Source of the DNA: Acinetobacter albensis
GTDB lineage: Bacteria; Pseudomonadota; Gammaproteobacteria; Pseudomonadales; Moraxellaceae
Direction of reading: 5' to 3'
Length of the DNA: 64,000 nucleotides
NCBI RefSeq assembly: GCF_900095025.1
Contig: NZ_FMBK01000006.1
Coordinates: 124,001 to 188,000, forward strand
This document shows positions 26,676-35,145 of the stretch, piece after piece. A model generated the notes under the pieces. That model had not been told where the DNA came from. It worked only from the letters and a program-made list of their open reading frames with translations, and did not search any database. The position numbers and the translations under genes are program-made. Numbering within the stretch: the first letter of the stretch is position 1; each line of letters starts with the position of its first letter.

Positions 26676-27935
26676 TTATACACTTGAAGTAGATTTTTGT
26701 TCAGTTTTAGCTTCTGGTTGTGATGCTTTTTTTGCATCTGCTGCTGGCTGTGCCGCACCACCTTGTGGCGCAGTTGCTTGAGGTTGATAAGGTTTAGCAA
26801 CGACGGTTGCCCCTTCTTTAACTTTCGCAACACCATCAACAATCACTTTCTCTCCAGTTTTTAAACCAGAAGTGACAATCCAGTCTTTACCTTGAACACC
26901 CGCGGTTTCAACAGAGCGTGTTTCAACTATATTTTTGCCATTTACAATCATGGCAATCGCTTGACCTGTTGGCGTACGAGTAATTGCGGCTTGAGGAATT
27001 AAAACTGCGTTTGGAATCACACCCTGAACAATTTGTGCAGTGGCATACATACCTGGCAGCAATAAATGATTTGGGTTTGGAAACACAGCACGGATCGTAA
27101 TAGTACCAGTATCTGGATTTACACTCGCATCGGAGAACGCGAGGCGTCCTTCAACTGGATAATAACTACCATCTTCAAGTTTTAGTTTGACTTTTGTATT
27201 ATTACTGCTGTCTAAACTGCCTTGACTCAGTTGTTGACGTAAACGTAATAATTCAGAACTTGATTGATTAATATCAACGTAAATTGGATCTAAACGCTGC
27301 ACTGTCACTAATGGCTCTGCTTGGCTTGCAGTCACCAACGCACCAATCGTAACAGTCGAGCGATTGGTTTGCCCAGAAATTGGTGCACGAACAGTTGAAT
27401 AACCTAAATTAATTTCTGCATTGCTTAGTTCAGCTTGACTTGCAGCAACATCAGCTTCGGCTAATTTTACTTGTGCCACCATATCGTCATAATCTTGTTT
27501 AGAAATGGCATTCGTGCCAACCAATTGACGATAACGACCTTCTTTCACGCGCAATGCATTTAGGTTTGCTTTTTGACGGTTTAGGGCAGCACGTGCGCTA
27601 TCTACACCCGCACGATTGGTACGTGCATCAATTTCATACAGCGCCTGACCTTCACGTACATAACTGCCTTCGGTAAACAAACGTTTTTGAATCACACCGC
27701 TGGTTTGTGGACGAACTTCAGAAATTTCAAATGCCGTGGTACGACCAGAAAGTTCTACCGATTGCTCTACACTTTGTGGCTGAGCAACAACAACACCAAC
27801 TTCAGTCGGTGGCATTTGTTGTGCTGCGCCAGCTTGCTGAGCATCTTTTGGATCTTTGCTACAACCAACAAGTGCAAGACTTGTTGCTAATGCGCAAGCG
27901 GTTAGGGTCGTTCCCCATAGCTTTGCAGACATCAT
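26676..27935 (-). CDS. adeI: RND efflux periplasmic adaptor AdeI
   Basis: This 419-residue membrane-fusion lipoprotein has a signal peptide with lipobox LVGC (TSLALVGCSKD), then the lipoyl/hairpin/beta-barrel order of the family: EVRPQTSGVIQKRLFTEGSYV, a coiled-coil hairpin, LGYSTVRAPISGQ and PGMYATAQIV. A Pro/Ala/Gln/Lys-rich tail ends the chain. It bridges AdeJ and AdeK. It follows the PAP2 phosphatase gene after only 37 bases with no terminator, so the phosphatase is probably the first gene of this operon. Confidence 0.95.
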   Translation of the reverse strand: MMSAKLWGTTLTACALATSLALVGCSKDPKDAQQAGAAQQMPPTEVGVVVAQPQSVEQSVELSGRTTAFEISEVRPQTSGVIQKRLFTEGSYVREGQALYEIDARTNRAGVDSARAALNRQKANLNALRVKEGRYRQLVGTNAISKQDYDDMVAQVKLAEADVAASQAELSNAEINLGYSTVRAPISGQTNRSTVTIGALVTASQAEPLVTVQRLDPIYVDINQSSSELLRLRQQLSQGSLDSSNNTKVKLKLEDGSYYPVEGRLAFSDASVNPDTGTITIRAVFPNPNHLLLPGMYATAQIVQGVIPNAVLIPQAAITRTPTGQAIAMIVNGKNIVETRSVETAGVQGKDWIVTSGLKTGEKVIVDGVAKVKEGATVVAKPYQPQATAPQGGAAQPAADAKKASQPEAKTEQKSTSSV

Positions 27936-27972
27936 TGTTCCACCTCGATTAAATTACTGTCTAAAATTAAAT

Positions 27973-28584
27973 CTAAAAATTAATTTGTTTTGTGTGACTG
28001 AATTTGGCATACAACAGATAAAGTAGCGTGATCCAAATAAAACCTATGCTCCAACCTGCCAAGACATCAGAGGGGAAATGTACACCCAAATAAATCCTTG
28101 AAATTCCCATACTCAACAACCAACTAAAAGCGCAAACCCAAATGAGTTGACGCTTCGCATGTTGTTGACTTAAATACATTGCAAGACAGCTTAAAACAGC
28201 TGCATATACAGTGTGCGCACTTGGAAATGATGCCCCATAGCTTTCGACCAAATGATATATTTCAGGTGGACGAGGTTTAGAAATTAAATATTTGAGTAGC
28301 CAAGCTATGGCAATACTCCCAATAAGTCCGAAACTAATAAAAATGGCACTTGTGTATTTTTTATACCAAACTTGATACAAACACCAGAGTGTGGTTAAAA
28401 ATAACACAAATGGCATGCCGCCTATAGCAGAAAGAGTGATAGAAATTGTATTTAAATACTCGGTACGATGCTGAGCCAGCCCCTTTACGATCATCAAATC
28501 GACCTGACTAAAAGAGGGTATTAAAAGTATTAATATACTGATAGTTAATAGAAAAAATCCTACAAAAAGCATTAAGTAAGGCAT
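27973..28584 (-). CDS. PAP2-family phosphatase, first gene of the adeIJK unit
   Basis: This 203-residue membrane protein has canonical PAP2 motifs: Lys98-X6-Arg105-Pro106 (KYLISKPRP), PSAH with His124, and S162R-X5-His169-X3-Asp173 (SRIYLGVHFPSD). About five or six hydrophobic helices are visible. It resembles PgpB/BcrC-type undecaprenyl-diphosphate or phosphatidyl-phosphate phosphatases, so a periplasmic lipid pyro/phosphatase activity is likely. Its upstream region holds a promoter with an overlapping palindrome. The motifs are of a different class from the PAP2 protein next to pmrB. Confidence 0.87.
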   Translation of the reverse strand: MPYLMLFVGFFLLTISILILLIPSFSQVDLMIVKGLAQHRTEYLNTISITLSAIGGMPFVLFLTTLWCLYQVWYKKYTSAIFISFGLIGSIAIAWLLKYLISKPRPPEIYHLVESYGASFPSAHTVYAAVLSCLAMYLSQQHAKRQLIWVCAFSWLLSMGISRIYLGVHFPSDVLAGWSIGFIWITLLYLLYAKFSHTKQINF

Positions 28585-28636
28585 GAATGTAACCTTTTTC
28601 TATATTAGTCGATTGAAGCAAAACTACTGAGCGCTT

Positions 28637-28660
28637 AAAGTGTACTCATCAGTACACTTT
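28637..28660. promoter_or_regulatory. Perfect inverted repeat, probable TetR-type repressor operator
   Basis: Two 10-base arms, AAAGTGTACT (28637-28646) and AGTACACTTT (28651-28660), are exact reverse complements separated by CATC. The repeat covers most of the promoter spacer and the -10 of the PAP2-adeIJK promoter, the classical arrangement for repression. AdeIJK is known to be repressed by the TetR-family protein AdeN, encoded elsewhere, so this is a candidate AdeN operator. That assignment is inference. Confidence 0.7.
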
Positions 28661-28667
28661 ATTTCAA
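28639..28667 (-). promoter_or_regulatory. Sigma-70 promoter for the PAP2-adeI-adeJ-adeK unit
   Basis: On the minus strand a -35 TTGAAA (28662-28667, five of six consensus bases) is followed by a 17-base spacer and a -10 TACACT (28639-28644, four of six). The -10 lies 55 bases before the PAP2 ATG. Confidence 0.6.
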
Positions 28668-28729
28668 GTGTGTAAATGAGGCTCATTCTTTTTAACCATT
28701 TTTAACCATGAAGTAAAATAAAAAATGAA

Positions 28730-30784
28730 TTACTTCACATTTTGTTTGTGTAAGTGTGTCGATTCTTCAACTTCAAGTGGGGTTTTAGGTGGCCAAAAAA
28801 AGTCACTAGGACGGGTTAGAAAGTGTGTCAATACAAGTTTTGCCAGAGGTTTCCACTGTTCAAAACGAACGCGTCGCGCACGTAATGCCACAATAATGGT
28901 TAGACTGAAACTTACAAATAAATTGGTTAATCCTATCAAAATGACTCCCAACAAAGAGACAATGATTAATCCAATTTCAGGGCTGCCATTAATGGTCAGT
29001 AAACCTTGACTAAAGTTGGCTGAAGCAAAAGCAATATGGCGAATATCCAGCGGTAGGCCCAAAATAAAACCAATGGTACTCATGCTACCCAGCATAATCC
29101 CAAATAAAAAATTCCCTGCCAACGCACCTAAATTTCGTTCAATATAGGCAGAAAACCTGTTTAGCCGCTCTTGTCCCATCATTCGCTTTAAGCGTGGATG
29201 AGCTTTTAAACGAGGGCCGACTTTACGATAAACCGCCATATTGTCGAAGTAACCAGCAATTAGGCCAGAAAAAAATAAACAAACTCCAGCAATCGCTGCA
29301 TGTGGAATGGCAAGTGACGTAAATGGGTTGAGTGCATGCAAGGTTTGGGTGGCTTTGATGTGATTCAGAAGAGGTTCATCCATGCCGTATTGCCACAGCA
29401 GCGTAATGATTGCAGCAACAGGAATTGCAATTGAGATATTGCCTAAAATAGCAATAAATTGCGTTCGAATGATATTAATAATCAGTGCGGCAAGTTCTGC
29501 AATTTGTGCCGTTTTAGAACCTTTACGTTGTTGTACGGTGGCTGCAAGTGCAGCCGCGGTCATGGCGGGTTGTTTGGTCGCAACGGTAAAATGCAGCACG
29601 TGAATGAGCATAAACCCTAGAGAGTAATTCATGCTGAAAATAAATGCCTGCATCAGCGGCGCCATGACCAAACGTGCTGACAGAATTTTAAGCGTTGCCA
29701 TGGTGGCGATAATAACGCCCGCGCCAGCAGCAGATTTATACATCGACCAAAAGCCTTGCTTATCTGTACTGACGTAATGTTCGCCCGTTTTACTGGCATT
29801 TTCTGTGACTTGAAGCGCAATCAGTTCACTATTGGTCGCCAAAAGAGATCGAACACTACGTTCACTATAAATTGCGGTGGTAATATCGACCATAAGCAAA
29901 CCCAATGACTGGTAACGGATTTGCTCTTCATCAACAATGATGTTCAGTAACAGTTCTATGCGGTCTAGGCATTGTTCAAGTAAAGATAGGAGATAGGTGA
30001 GGCTTAGGCTTACCCCAATTCTTTTTGTTGCGCGACGAATTTTTAGTACGACATCCCGACATTGTTCAATCATGACCAAGGCTTGTGAGGCATCGGGTGG
30101 TACAATCACTGCTACGTCATCTGTGCTTTGATGAATTTTTTTATAATGTTGAATAAACTCAATAATTTCTCGGTTTTGTACCAAAAAAGGGGATTCATAT
30201 TCTGTTAAATTTGGCTGCGCGTTAATAAATTCTGGATAAAGCCCAATCCCACTAATCCGATAGGAGAGTACAGTAATCGCTTTAATCAGTTCACTTTTAA
30301 TTTGTAGCTTTTCTTTTTGATTTGTGTGACCTTGATTAATCAGTGCAAATATTTTTTGCCAATGATCTTGTGTAATATTATCTAACCAATATTTATCACT
30401 ACGCTGAAAAAATACACGGCGGACCAAATCTTGAAGTTGGGTTTCATCATTAATGAGCGGTAGAAAGTGAGCACCTAAGCGCTGCGCTAACTGATTCCAA
30501 AATCCATCTAATGATAAAATTCCTGTGTCGGCATACAAGCTGGTTTGTTTATATTGAATAATCAGCTTTAAAACAAAAGTTTGCAAAGTGATTACCGCAT
30601 GAGGGGTAATCAAAAGTGCTTGCAATAATGCCTGAACTTTGTGATTGATTTCTTCTGTATCAGCTGGATCGATAGGTCGAATTCGACCAATCAATTCAAT
30701 CAGTAATACATCATCAAGAGCGGCTTGGTTGGATTCAAGCTGCTCCTGCATTTTTAAAAATAGATCATTAAAATTTATATGCAT
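28730..30784 (-). CDS. Gcr-family membrane protein (annotated as site-specific recombinase)
   Basis: This 684-residue protein resembles the Neisseria Gcr / SpecificRecomb family. The N-terminal half is soluble and helical. The second half has many hydrophobic helices, for example AGAGVIIATMATLKILSARL, GNISIAIPVAAIITLLWQYG and FLFGIMLGSMSTIGFILGLP. No recombinase catalytic motif is visible, neither the serine-resolvase nor the tyrosine-recombinase R-H-R-Y pattern, so the family name is probably misleading and a membrane role is more likely. Upstream lies the prenyl synthase gene on the same strand (33-base gap). Confidence 0.78.
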   Translation of the reverse strand: MHINFNDLFLKMQEQLESNQAALDDVLLIELIGRIRPIDPADTEEINHKVQALLQALLITPHAVITLQTFVLKLIIQYKQTSLYADTGILSLDGFWNQLAQRLGAHFLPLINDETQLQDLVRRVFFQRSDKYWLDNITQDHWQKIFALINQGHTNQKEKLQIKSELIKAITVLSYRISGIGLYPEFINAQPNLTEYESPFLVQNREIIEFIQHYKKIHQSTDDVAVIVPPDASQALVMIEQCRDVVLKIRRATKRIGVSLSLTYLLSLLEQCLDRIELLLNIIVDEEQIRYQSLGLLMVDITTAIYSERSVRSLLATNSELIALQVTENASKTGEHYVSTDKQGFWSMYKSAAGAGVIIATMATLKILSARLVMAPLMQAFIFSMNYSLGFMLIHVLHFTVATKQPAMTAAALAATVQQRKGSKTAQIAELAALIINIIRTQFIAILGNISIAIPVAAIITLLWQYGMDEPLLNHIKATQTLHALNPFTSLAIPHAAIAGVCLFFSGLIAGYFDNMAVYRKVGPRLKAHPRLKRMMGQERLNRFSAYIERNLGALAGNFLFGIMLGSMSTIGFILGLPLDIRHIAFASANFSQGLLTINGSPEIGLIIVSLLGVILIGLTNLFVSFSLTIIVALRARRVRFEQWKPLAKLVLTHFLTRPSDFFWPPKTPLEVEESTHLHKQNVK

Positions 30785-30817
30785 AAGCGAGCTTAAAATA
30801 TATTTTTGAGAAGTTCA

Positions 30818-31795
30818 TTATTGAATTCGATTTAAAGCAAGTTGGGTTAGATTAACCAATGCTTGACGATATGGGGTGTTGGGTAAAGCGTCTAGAGCTT
30901 CTAGAGCAGCGTGGGTTTCTTCTGTTGCACGTTGACGACAATAGTCAAGTGCACCACAGTTTTGTACAATTTCAATCACACGTTGGAGTTGAGCAGTACC
31001 ACCTGTTGCAATACTCAAACGCACAATGTCATGCTCTTCTGCGGTGGTTTTTTGTAAAGCAGAGATCAAAGGTAAGGTGGGCTTACCTTCCATTAAATCG
31101 TCCCCAATATTTTTACCTAATGTTTCTGCATCTGAAGTGTAATCTAAAATATCATCGATAATTTGGAAGGCATTGCCAAAGTGGCCAGCAAAGACTCTCA
31201 TGGGTTCTCTATATTGCGGCGTGTCTGCTAAAATTGCTGCGCCTTCAGTGGCTAGTTCAAACAAACGGGACGTTTTGCCGTGAATAATATCTAAATAGGT
31301 TTGTTCTGTGGTATCAGGCTGATGTTGTGCTTGAAGTTGTAGGACTTCACCTTCAGCAATTTCGCAAGTTCCCGTTGAAAAATCTTTGAGTAACGTCATA
31401 TTGTTTAAATCGACCAATAAATCAAAAGCACGGGAAATTAAAAAGTCCCCGACCAAAACTGCTGTTTGATTATTCCAGGTTGCATTTGCTGTCGGTCGAC
31501 CGCGTCTTAAACTTGATTCGTCTACCACATCGTCATGTACCAAAGTTGCGGTATGCAACATTTCAATAATGGCTGCCAATTTGCGGTGTGATTCTAAATC
31601 TTCTGCACCACAGGCTTTTGCAGCCAATAAACACATAATCGGACGCATGCGCTTACCACCAGCTTCGACCACATGTTTACTGACCGACATGACGAGCGCA
31701 ACTTTAGAGGTAATTCCTTCATTAATAAAAGTGTCCATCGCAGCAAAGTCTGAAGCAACAGGAGCGAGAATATCTTGCTTGAAGTCGATGGCCAT
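30818..31795 (-). CDS. ispB: Polyprenyl (octaprenyl/nonaprenyl) diphosphate synthase
   Basis: This is 325 residues from the ATG at 31795 (MAIDFKQDILAPVASDF). The open frame runs further upstream, but that part is not family-like. Both aspartate-rich motifs of trans-prenyltransferases are present: LVHDDVVDES and QIIDDILDYTSDA, with GGKRMRP for IPP binding. It elongates farnesyl diphosphate to the side chain of ubiquinone. It is divergent from rplU-rpmA, the same arrangement as ispB and rplU in E. coli, which supports the assignment; the chain length cannot be read from sequence. Confidence 0.92.
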   Translation of the reverse strand: MAIDFKQDILAPVASDFAAMDTFINEGITSKVALVMSVSKHVVEAGGKRMRPIMCLLAAKACGAEDLESHRKLAAIIEMLHTATLVHDDVVDESSLRRGRPTANATWNNQTAVLVGDFLISRAFDLLVDLNNMTLLKDFSTGTCEIAEGEVLQLQAQHQPDTTEQTYLDIIHGKTSRLFELATEGAAILADTPQYREPMRVFAGHFGNAFQIIDDILDYTSDAETLGKNIGDDLMEGKPTLPLISALQKTTAEEHDIVRLSIATGGTAQLQRVIEIVQNCGALDYCRQRATEETHAALEALDALPNTPYRQALVNLTQLALNRIQ

Positions 31796-32226
31796 ACGAA
31801 GAGAAACCTCTATAAAATTGAATTGCTTATTATATAGTGTAACAATTATATCTAATGATATCGCTAAGCGCTCAATATAGATGCTTAAATCGTGAGTAAG
31901 CAAAATTATTGTAATCTCGCTTAACTGTTGAATAAACATTAAATATATGACTGAGCGGGCGTTTGCTAGTCTATAGTAGTGAATTGATTTTTAAAATCTA
32001 TTTCATTTTATAAAATGTAAGTCTTCAATATAAAAAAGCCATTTCATTAGAATTTGATCGTTTATAAAATAAACAATGCTTATGAATAAAAAAATATCAA
32101 AACAGCTTGTTGTTTATTCGATTATCACTTAATATCTTTGCCCTTAGATATCCCCCAGTGGCGCTCGTCTTAAGATCGATATATTCCTTTATCGGCACGA
32201 CGACACGGGCATGTTTGGAGTACATT
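31796..32226. other. Divergent promoter region of ispB and rplU
   Basis: These 431 AT-rich bases lie between divergent genes. A possible -10 TATAGT for rplU lies at 31972-31977, with a weak -35 19 bases upstream (ATGACT). If so, rplU has a leader of about 250 bases, long enough for autoregulatory structure. The rplU ribosome site GGAG is at 32217-32220. Nothing else identified. Confidence 0.4.
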
Positions 32227-32538
32227 ATGTACGCAGTAATCCAAAGCGGTGGTAAGCAACACCGTGTTATTGAGGGTGAAACCCTTAAAGTAGAATTATT
32301 GAAAGCTGAAACCGGTGCAACTATTACGTTTGATGACGTATTAATGCTTGTAAACGGCGAAAGCATTCAAATTGGTGCTCCAGTTGTTGCTGGTGCTACA
32401 GTAACTGCTGAAGTAGTTAGCCACGGTCGTCACGACAAAATTCGTATTGTTAAAATGCGTCGTCGTAAACATTACCGTAAACAACAAGGTCACCGTCAAT
32501 GGTTTACCGAGTTGAAAATTACTGCTATTTCAGGCTAA
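32227..32538 (+). CDS. rplU: 50S ribosomal protein L21
   Basis: This is 103 residues from the ATG at 32227 ([20 protein letters not shown]), preceded by GGAG 6 bases upstream; an in-frame extension further upstream is not part of L21. The conserved C-terminal [16 protein letters not shown] binds 23S rRNA. It forms an operon with rpmA, 18 bases downstream. Confidence 0.98.
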   Translation: MYAVIQSGGKQHRVIEGETLKVELLKAETGATITFDDVLMLVNGESIQIGAPVVAGATVTAEVVSHGRHDKIRIVKMRRRKHYRKQQGHRQWFTELKITAISG

Positions 32539-32556
32539 TTACGAGGATTATGAAAC

Positions 32557-32814
32557 ATGGCTACTAAAAAAGCTGGTGGATCGACACGTAACGGTCGTGA
32601 CTCAAACCCTAAAATGTTAGGTGTTAAAATGTACGGTGGTCAAGCTGTGACTGCTGGTAACATCATCGTTCGTCAACGTGGTACAGAATTCCACGCTGGT
32701 GCAAACGTAGGTATGGGCCGTGACCATACTTTATTTGCTACCGCTGATGGCGTGATCAAATTCGAAGTGAAAGGTCAATTTGGCCGTCGCTACGTAAAAG
32801 TTGAAACTGTATAA
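32557..32814 (+). CDS. rpmA: 50S ribosomal protein L27
   Basis: This 85-residue protein has the standard N-terminus [19 protein letters not shown] reaching toward the peptidyl-transferase centre, with no leader that needs cleavage as in Firmicutes. [15 protein letters not shown] follows. Second gene of rplU-rpmA, ended by a strong terminator. Confidence 0.98.
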   Translation: MATKKAGGSTRNGRDSNPKMLGVKMYGGQAVTAGNIIVRQRGTEFHAGANVGMGRDHTLFATADGVIKFEVKGQFGRRYVKVETV

Positions 32815-32830
32815 GTTTTAATTTTTATAA

Positions 32831-32855
32831 AAAAACCCGCATTTTGCGGGTTTTT
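32831..32855 (+). terminator. Terminator of rplU-rpmA
   Basis: A perfect 10-bp stem (32831-32840 with 32846-32855) is followed by nine T residues. Confidence 0.92.
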
Positions 32856-33060
32856 TTTTGCTTAATTTAAGCAATTCAATTTTAAATAATAATTTAAGCT
32901 GATGCCAAAATAATAAAATTTAAATACTTATCTGTTTTTTGATTGTTTTTCGAACACTTTTTGTTTCAATTAACAGCACATTAATTGAAAATTTTGTGAA
33001 TTGTGTCACATTTTGAGGAATATACTAAACATTACAAAATTAAAATAAAGGCAGATGGAC

Positions 33061-34935
33061 ATGAACACAATATTTAAAAAAGTCTTGCGCTCATCAAATT
33101 CTTATCTAGCTCACCCAATAGAAAAAGCGCATAAAAATCAGCATAGTTATATATTTGAATTCAATTCATTATCTTGTCCTTATTATTTTTCTCATGAGCA
33201 GAAAAAGTGTGTTGAACATTTAAACCTCACCCCAAAATTACTATTGTTAAGTGTCATGTTGGCAATGGGTGGGAATGTTTGGGCAACAAGTGGAGATAGT
33301 CATCAATCTCATGGAGGAAGTCAGGGGCAAGGACACGAATCTCATGGTAATGGGAACGGATATGGGCATGGGCCGAAACCTCCCCATTCTTCTGGCCCTC
33401 AGGGTCCTGTTGGCCCTCAAGGACCTCAAGGACCTCAAGGACCTCAAGGTGAGCAAGGCATACCAGGTATAAATGGTGATACCGGAGCAACCGGAGCGAC
33501 AGGCGCACAAGGTGTAATGGGCGTCACAGGAGCTCAAGGTGTAATGGGCGTCACAGGAGCTCAAGGTGTAAAAGGTGACATGGGGGTAACAGGCGCACAA
33601 GGTATGCAGGGTGTGAAAGGCGACACAGGTGCAACCGGAGCGACAGGTGCACAAGGTGCAATGGGATTGACAGGTGCTCAGGGCATAAAAGGTGATACGG
33701 GTGTAGCAGGCGCACAAGGTATGCAGGGTGTGAAAGGCGACACAGGAGCAACCGGAGCGACAGGTGCACAAGGTGCAATGGGATTGACAGGTGCTCAGGG
33801 CATAAAAGGTGATATGGGTGTAACAGGTGCACAAGGTGATATGGGTGTAACAGGTGCGCAAGGCGTAAAAGGCGACATGGGGGTAAAAGGTGATACCGGA
33901 GCAACCGGAGCGACAGGCGCACAAGGTGTAATGGGCGTCACAGGAGCTCAAGGTGTAAAAGGTGACATGGGGGTAACAGGTGCGCAAGGCGTAAAAGGTG
34001 ATATGGGTGCAACTGGAGCGACAGGTGCACAAGGTGCGATGGGTGTGACAGGCTCTCAAGGCGTAAAAGGTGATATGGGGGTAACAGGCGCACAAGGTAT
34101 GCAGGGTGTAACAGGTGTGCAAGGCGTAAAAGGCGACATGGGGGTAAAAGGTGATACAGGAGCAACCGGAGCGACAGGTGCGAGTGGGGATGATCCTTAT
34201 ATCGAAATTGAATCAAACCGACTCAATACAGCCCCTAAACCAACCGCAACAGGTCAAGATGCAATTGCCATTGGAGCAGGTACCAATGCAACGGGTGGTC
34301 AGTCAATTGGTTTGGGCGTGAACAACAACATCAGTGGTCAAAGTTCAGGAGCGGTAGGAAGTAATAATACTGTTAGTGGCGATCACACTTATGTCGTAGG
34401 GAATAATGTAAATACGGCTGCGAATAATAGTGTGGTGTTGGGTCATGATTCTGCTTCAAATCGAGATAATACTGTTTCGGTGGGAAAAACAGGCGTCGAG
34501 CGACAAATTATTCATGTTGCCGCTGGTGTCCAAAATACCGATGCTGTAAATGTGGCGCAAATGCGTCAAGCAGACCTTGATGTACTCAATAATGCAAATA
34601 GTTATACCGATCAAAGAAGTGCGTATACACTGAATCAAGCAAATGCTTATACAAATAGTCGTGTTGACATGTTAAATCGAGACATGCGAGATTTGGAAGA
34701 TCGTACTTACGCAGCTGTGGCTTCAGGCATAGCAATCGCTTCTTTACCACAACCGACAGAGGCGGGTTATAATATGGTCAGTATAGGTGCTGGGACTTGG
34801 GAAGGTAAACAAGGCTTTGCAGCAGGTTTCAGTGGTGTCACAGAAAACAATAAATACGTTTATAAAGCTGCTGCAACGACCAATAGTGAAGGTGACTTTG
34901 GTGCAGGTATTGCAGTAGGTTACCAATGGAAATAA
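33061..34935 (+). CDS. Trimeric autotransporter adhesin with collagen-like region
   Basis: This is 624 residues from the ATG at 33061, chosen over an ATG at 33055 because an AAAGG site sits 9 bases before it and the protein then begins [10 protein letters not shown] like an extended signal peptide region (ESPR). A second hydrophobic signal segment ([19 protein letters not shown]) comes near residues 59-77. A Gly/His-rich linker leads to 88 unbroken Gly-X-Y triplets (residues 112-375). YadA-head-like repeats ([19 protein letters not shown]) follow, then a neck ([15 protein letters not shown] from residue 489), a short coiled-coil stalk and a YadA-type membrane anchor ending YQWK. It is predicted to export itself as a trimer and display a collagen-type triple helix on the surface, as an adhesin or biofilm factor. 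Flanked by terminators; single gene. Confidence 0.9.
   Translation: MNTIFKKVLRSSNSYLAHPIEKAHKNQHSYIFEFNSLSCPYYFSHEQKKCVEHLNLTPKLLLLSVMLAMGGNVWATSGDSHQSHGGSQGQGHESHGNGNGYGHGPKPPHSSGPQGPVGPQGPQGPQGPQGEQGIPGINGDTGATGATGAQGVMGVTGAQGVMGVTGAQGVKGDMGVTGAQGMQGVKGDTGATGATGAQGAMGLTGAQGIKGDTGVAGAQGMQGVKGDTGATGATGAQGAMGLTGAQGIKGDMGVTGAQGDMGVTGAQGVKGDMGVKGDTGATGATGAQGVMGVTGAQGVKGDMGVTGAQGVKGDMGATGATGAQGAMGVTGSQGVKGDMGVTGAQGMQGVTGVQGVKGDMGVKGDTGATGATGASGDDPYIEIESNRLNTAPKPTATGQDAIAIGAGTNATGGQSIGLGVNNNISGQSSGAVGSNNTVSGDHTYVVGNNVNTAANNSVVLGHDSASNRDNTVSVGKTGVERQIIHVAAGVQNTDAVNVAQMRQADLDVLNNANSYTDQRSAYTLNQANAYTNSRVDMLNRDMRDLEDRTYAAVASGIAIASLPQPTEAGYNMVSIGAGTWEGKQGFAAGFSGVTENNKYVYKAAATTNSEGDFGAGIAVGYQWK
33394..34185 (+). 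repeat. Collagen-coding tandem repeat tract
   Basis: The basic period is nine bases, coding 88 consecutive Gly-X-Y triplets. The start contains a near-identical run of GGACCTCAA units (33420-33448). A larger 117-base unit (13 triplets) beginning at 33601 is repeated almost exactly at 33718, and further partial copies built from [15 protein letters not shown] and GVTGAQ blocks fill the rest. Such a tract is prone to slippage in multiples of nine, which would keep the frame while changing stalk length. Confidence 0.92.
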
Positions 34936-34955
34936 TTAAATACATCCATCGCGCT

Positions 34956-34985
34956 AAAAAGCCTCTTATTTTAAAGAGGCTTTTT
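34956..34985 (+). terminator. Terminator of the collagen-like adhesin gene
   Basis: A perfect 12-bp stem (34956-34967 with 34974-34985) with a T-run starts 20 bases after the stop codon. Confidence 0.9.
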
Positions 34986-35145
34986 TGTTTCTTTCATTTA
35001 TATTTCTACATCATGATGAAGAAAAAGTGACAATCAATATTAATAACCATACAAAACTTCTTATTTTCTCAATTATTAGACGCAAAAATTGGTTTAAGAT
35101 GAGACATTCAAAAAATTGCGATACTGCAAATAAAAAGGTGATGAT

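Noticed and set aside
28730..30784. Mobile element or phage integrase inferred from a 'recombinase' family name
   Set aside because: No integrase catalytic residues, no flanking repeats and no att-like duplication; it is a membrane protein in a core context.
31796..31939. 48-residue N-terminal extension of the prenyl diphosphate synthase
   Set aside because: The extension has no similarity to the family and the MAID start matches known IspB-type N-termini.
32107..32226. Longer version of L21 starting at 32107
   Set aside because: L21 begins [12 protein letters not shown] at 32227 with a GGAG site directly upstream; the extra 40 codons are not family-like.
33394..34185. Possible CRISPR array because of many short direct repeats
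   Set aside because: The repeats are contiguous, in frame and vary by codon; there are no unique spacers of constant size, and the frame codes Gly-X-Y throughout.
33247..34216. Long antisense open frames (up to 291 residues) opposite the collagen-like gene
   Set aside because: They are Cys/Thr/His- or Leu/His-rich repeats produced by the 9-base periodicity read on the other strand, with no ribosome sites or domain features.
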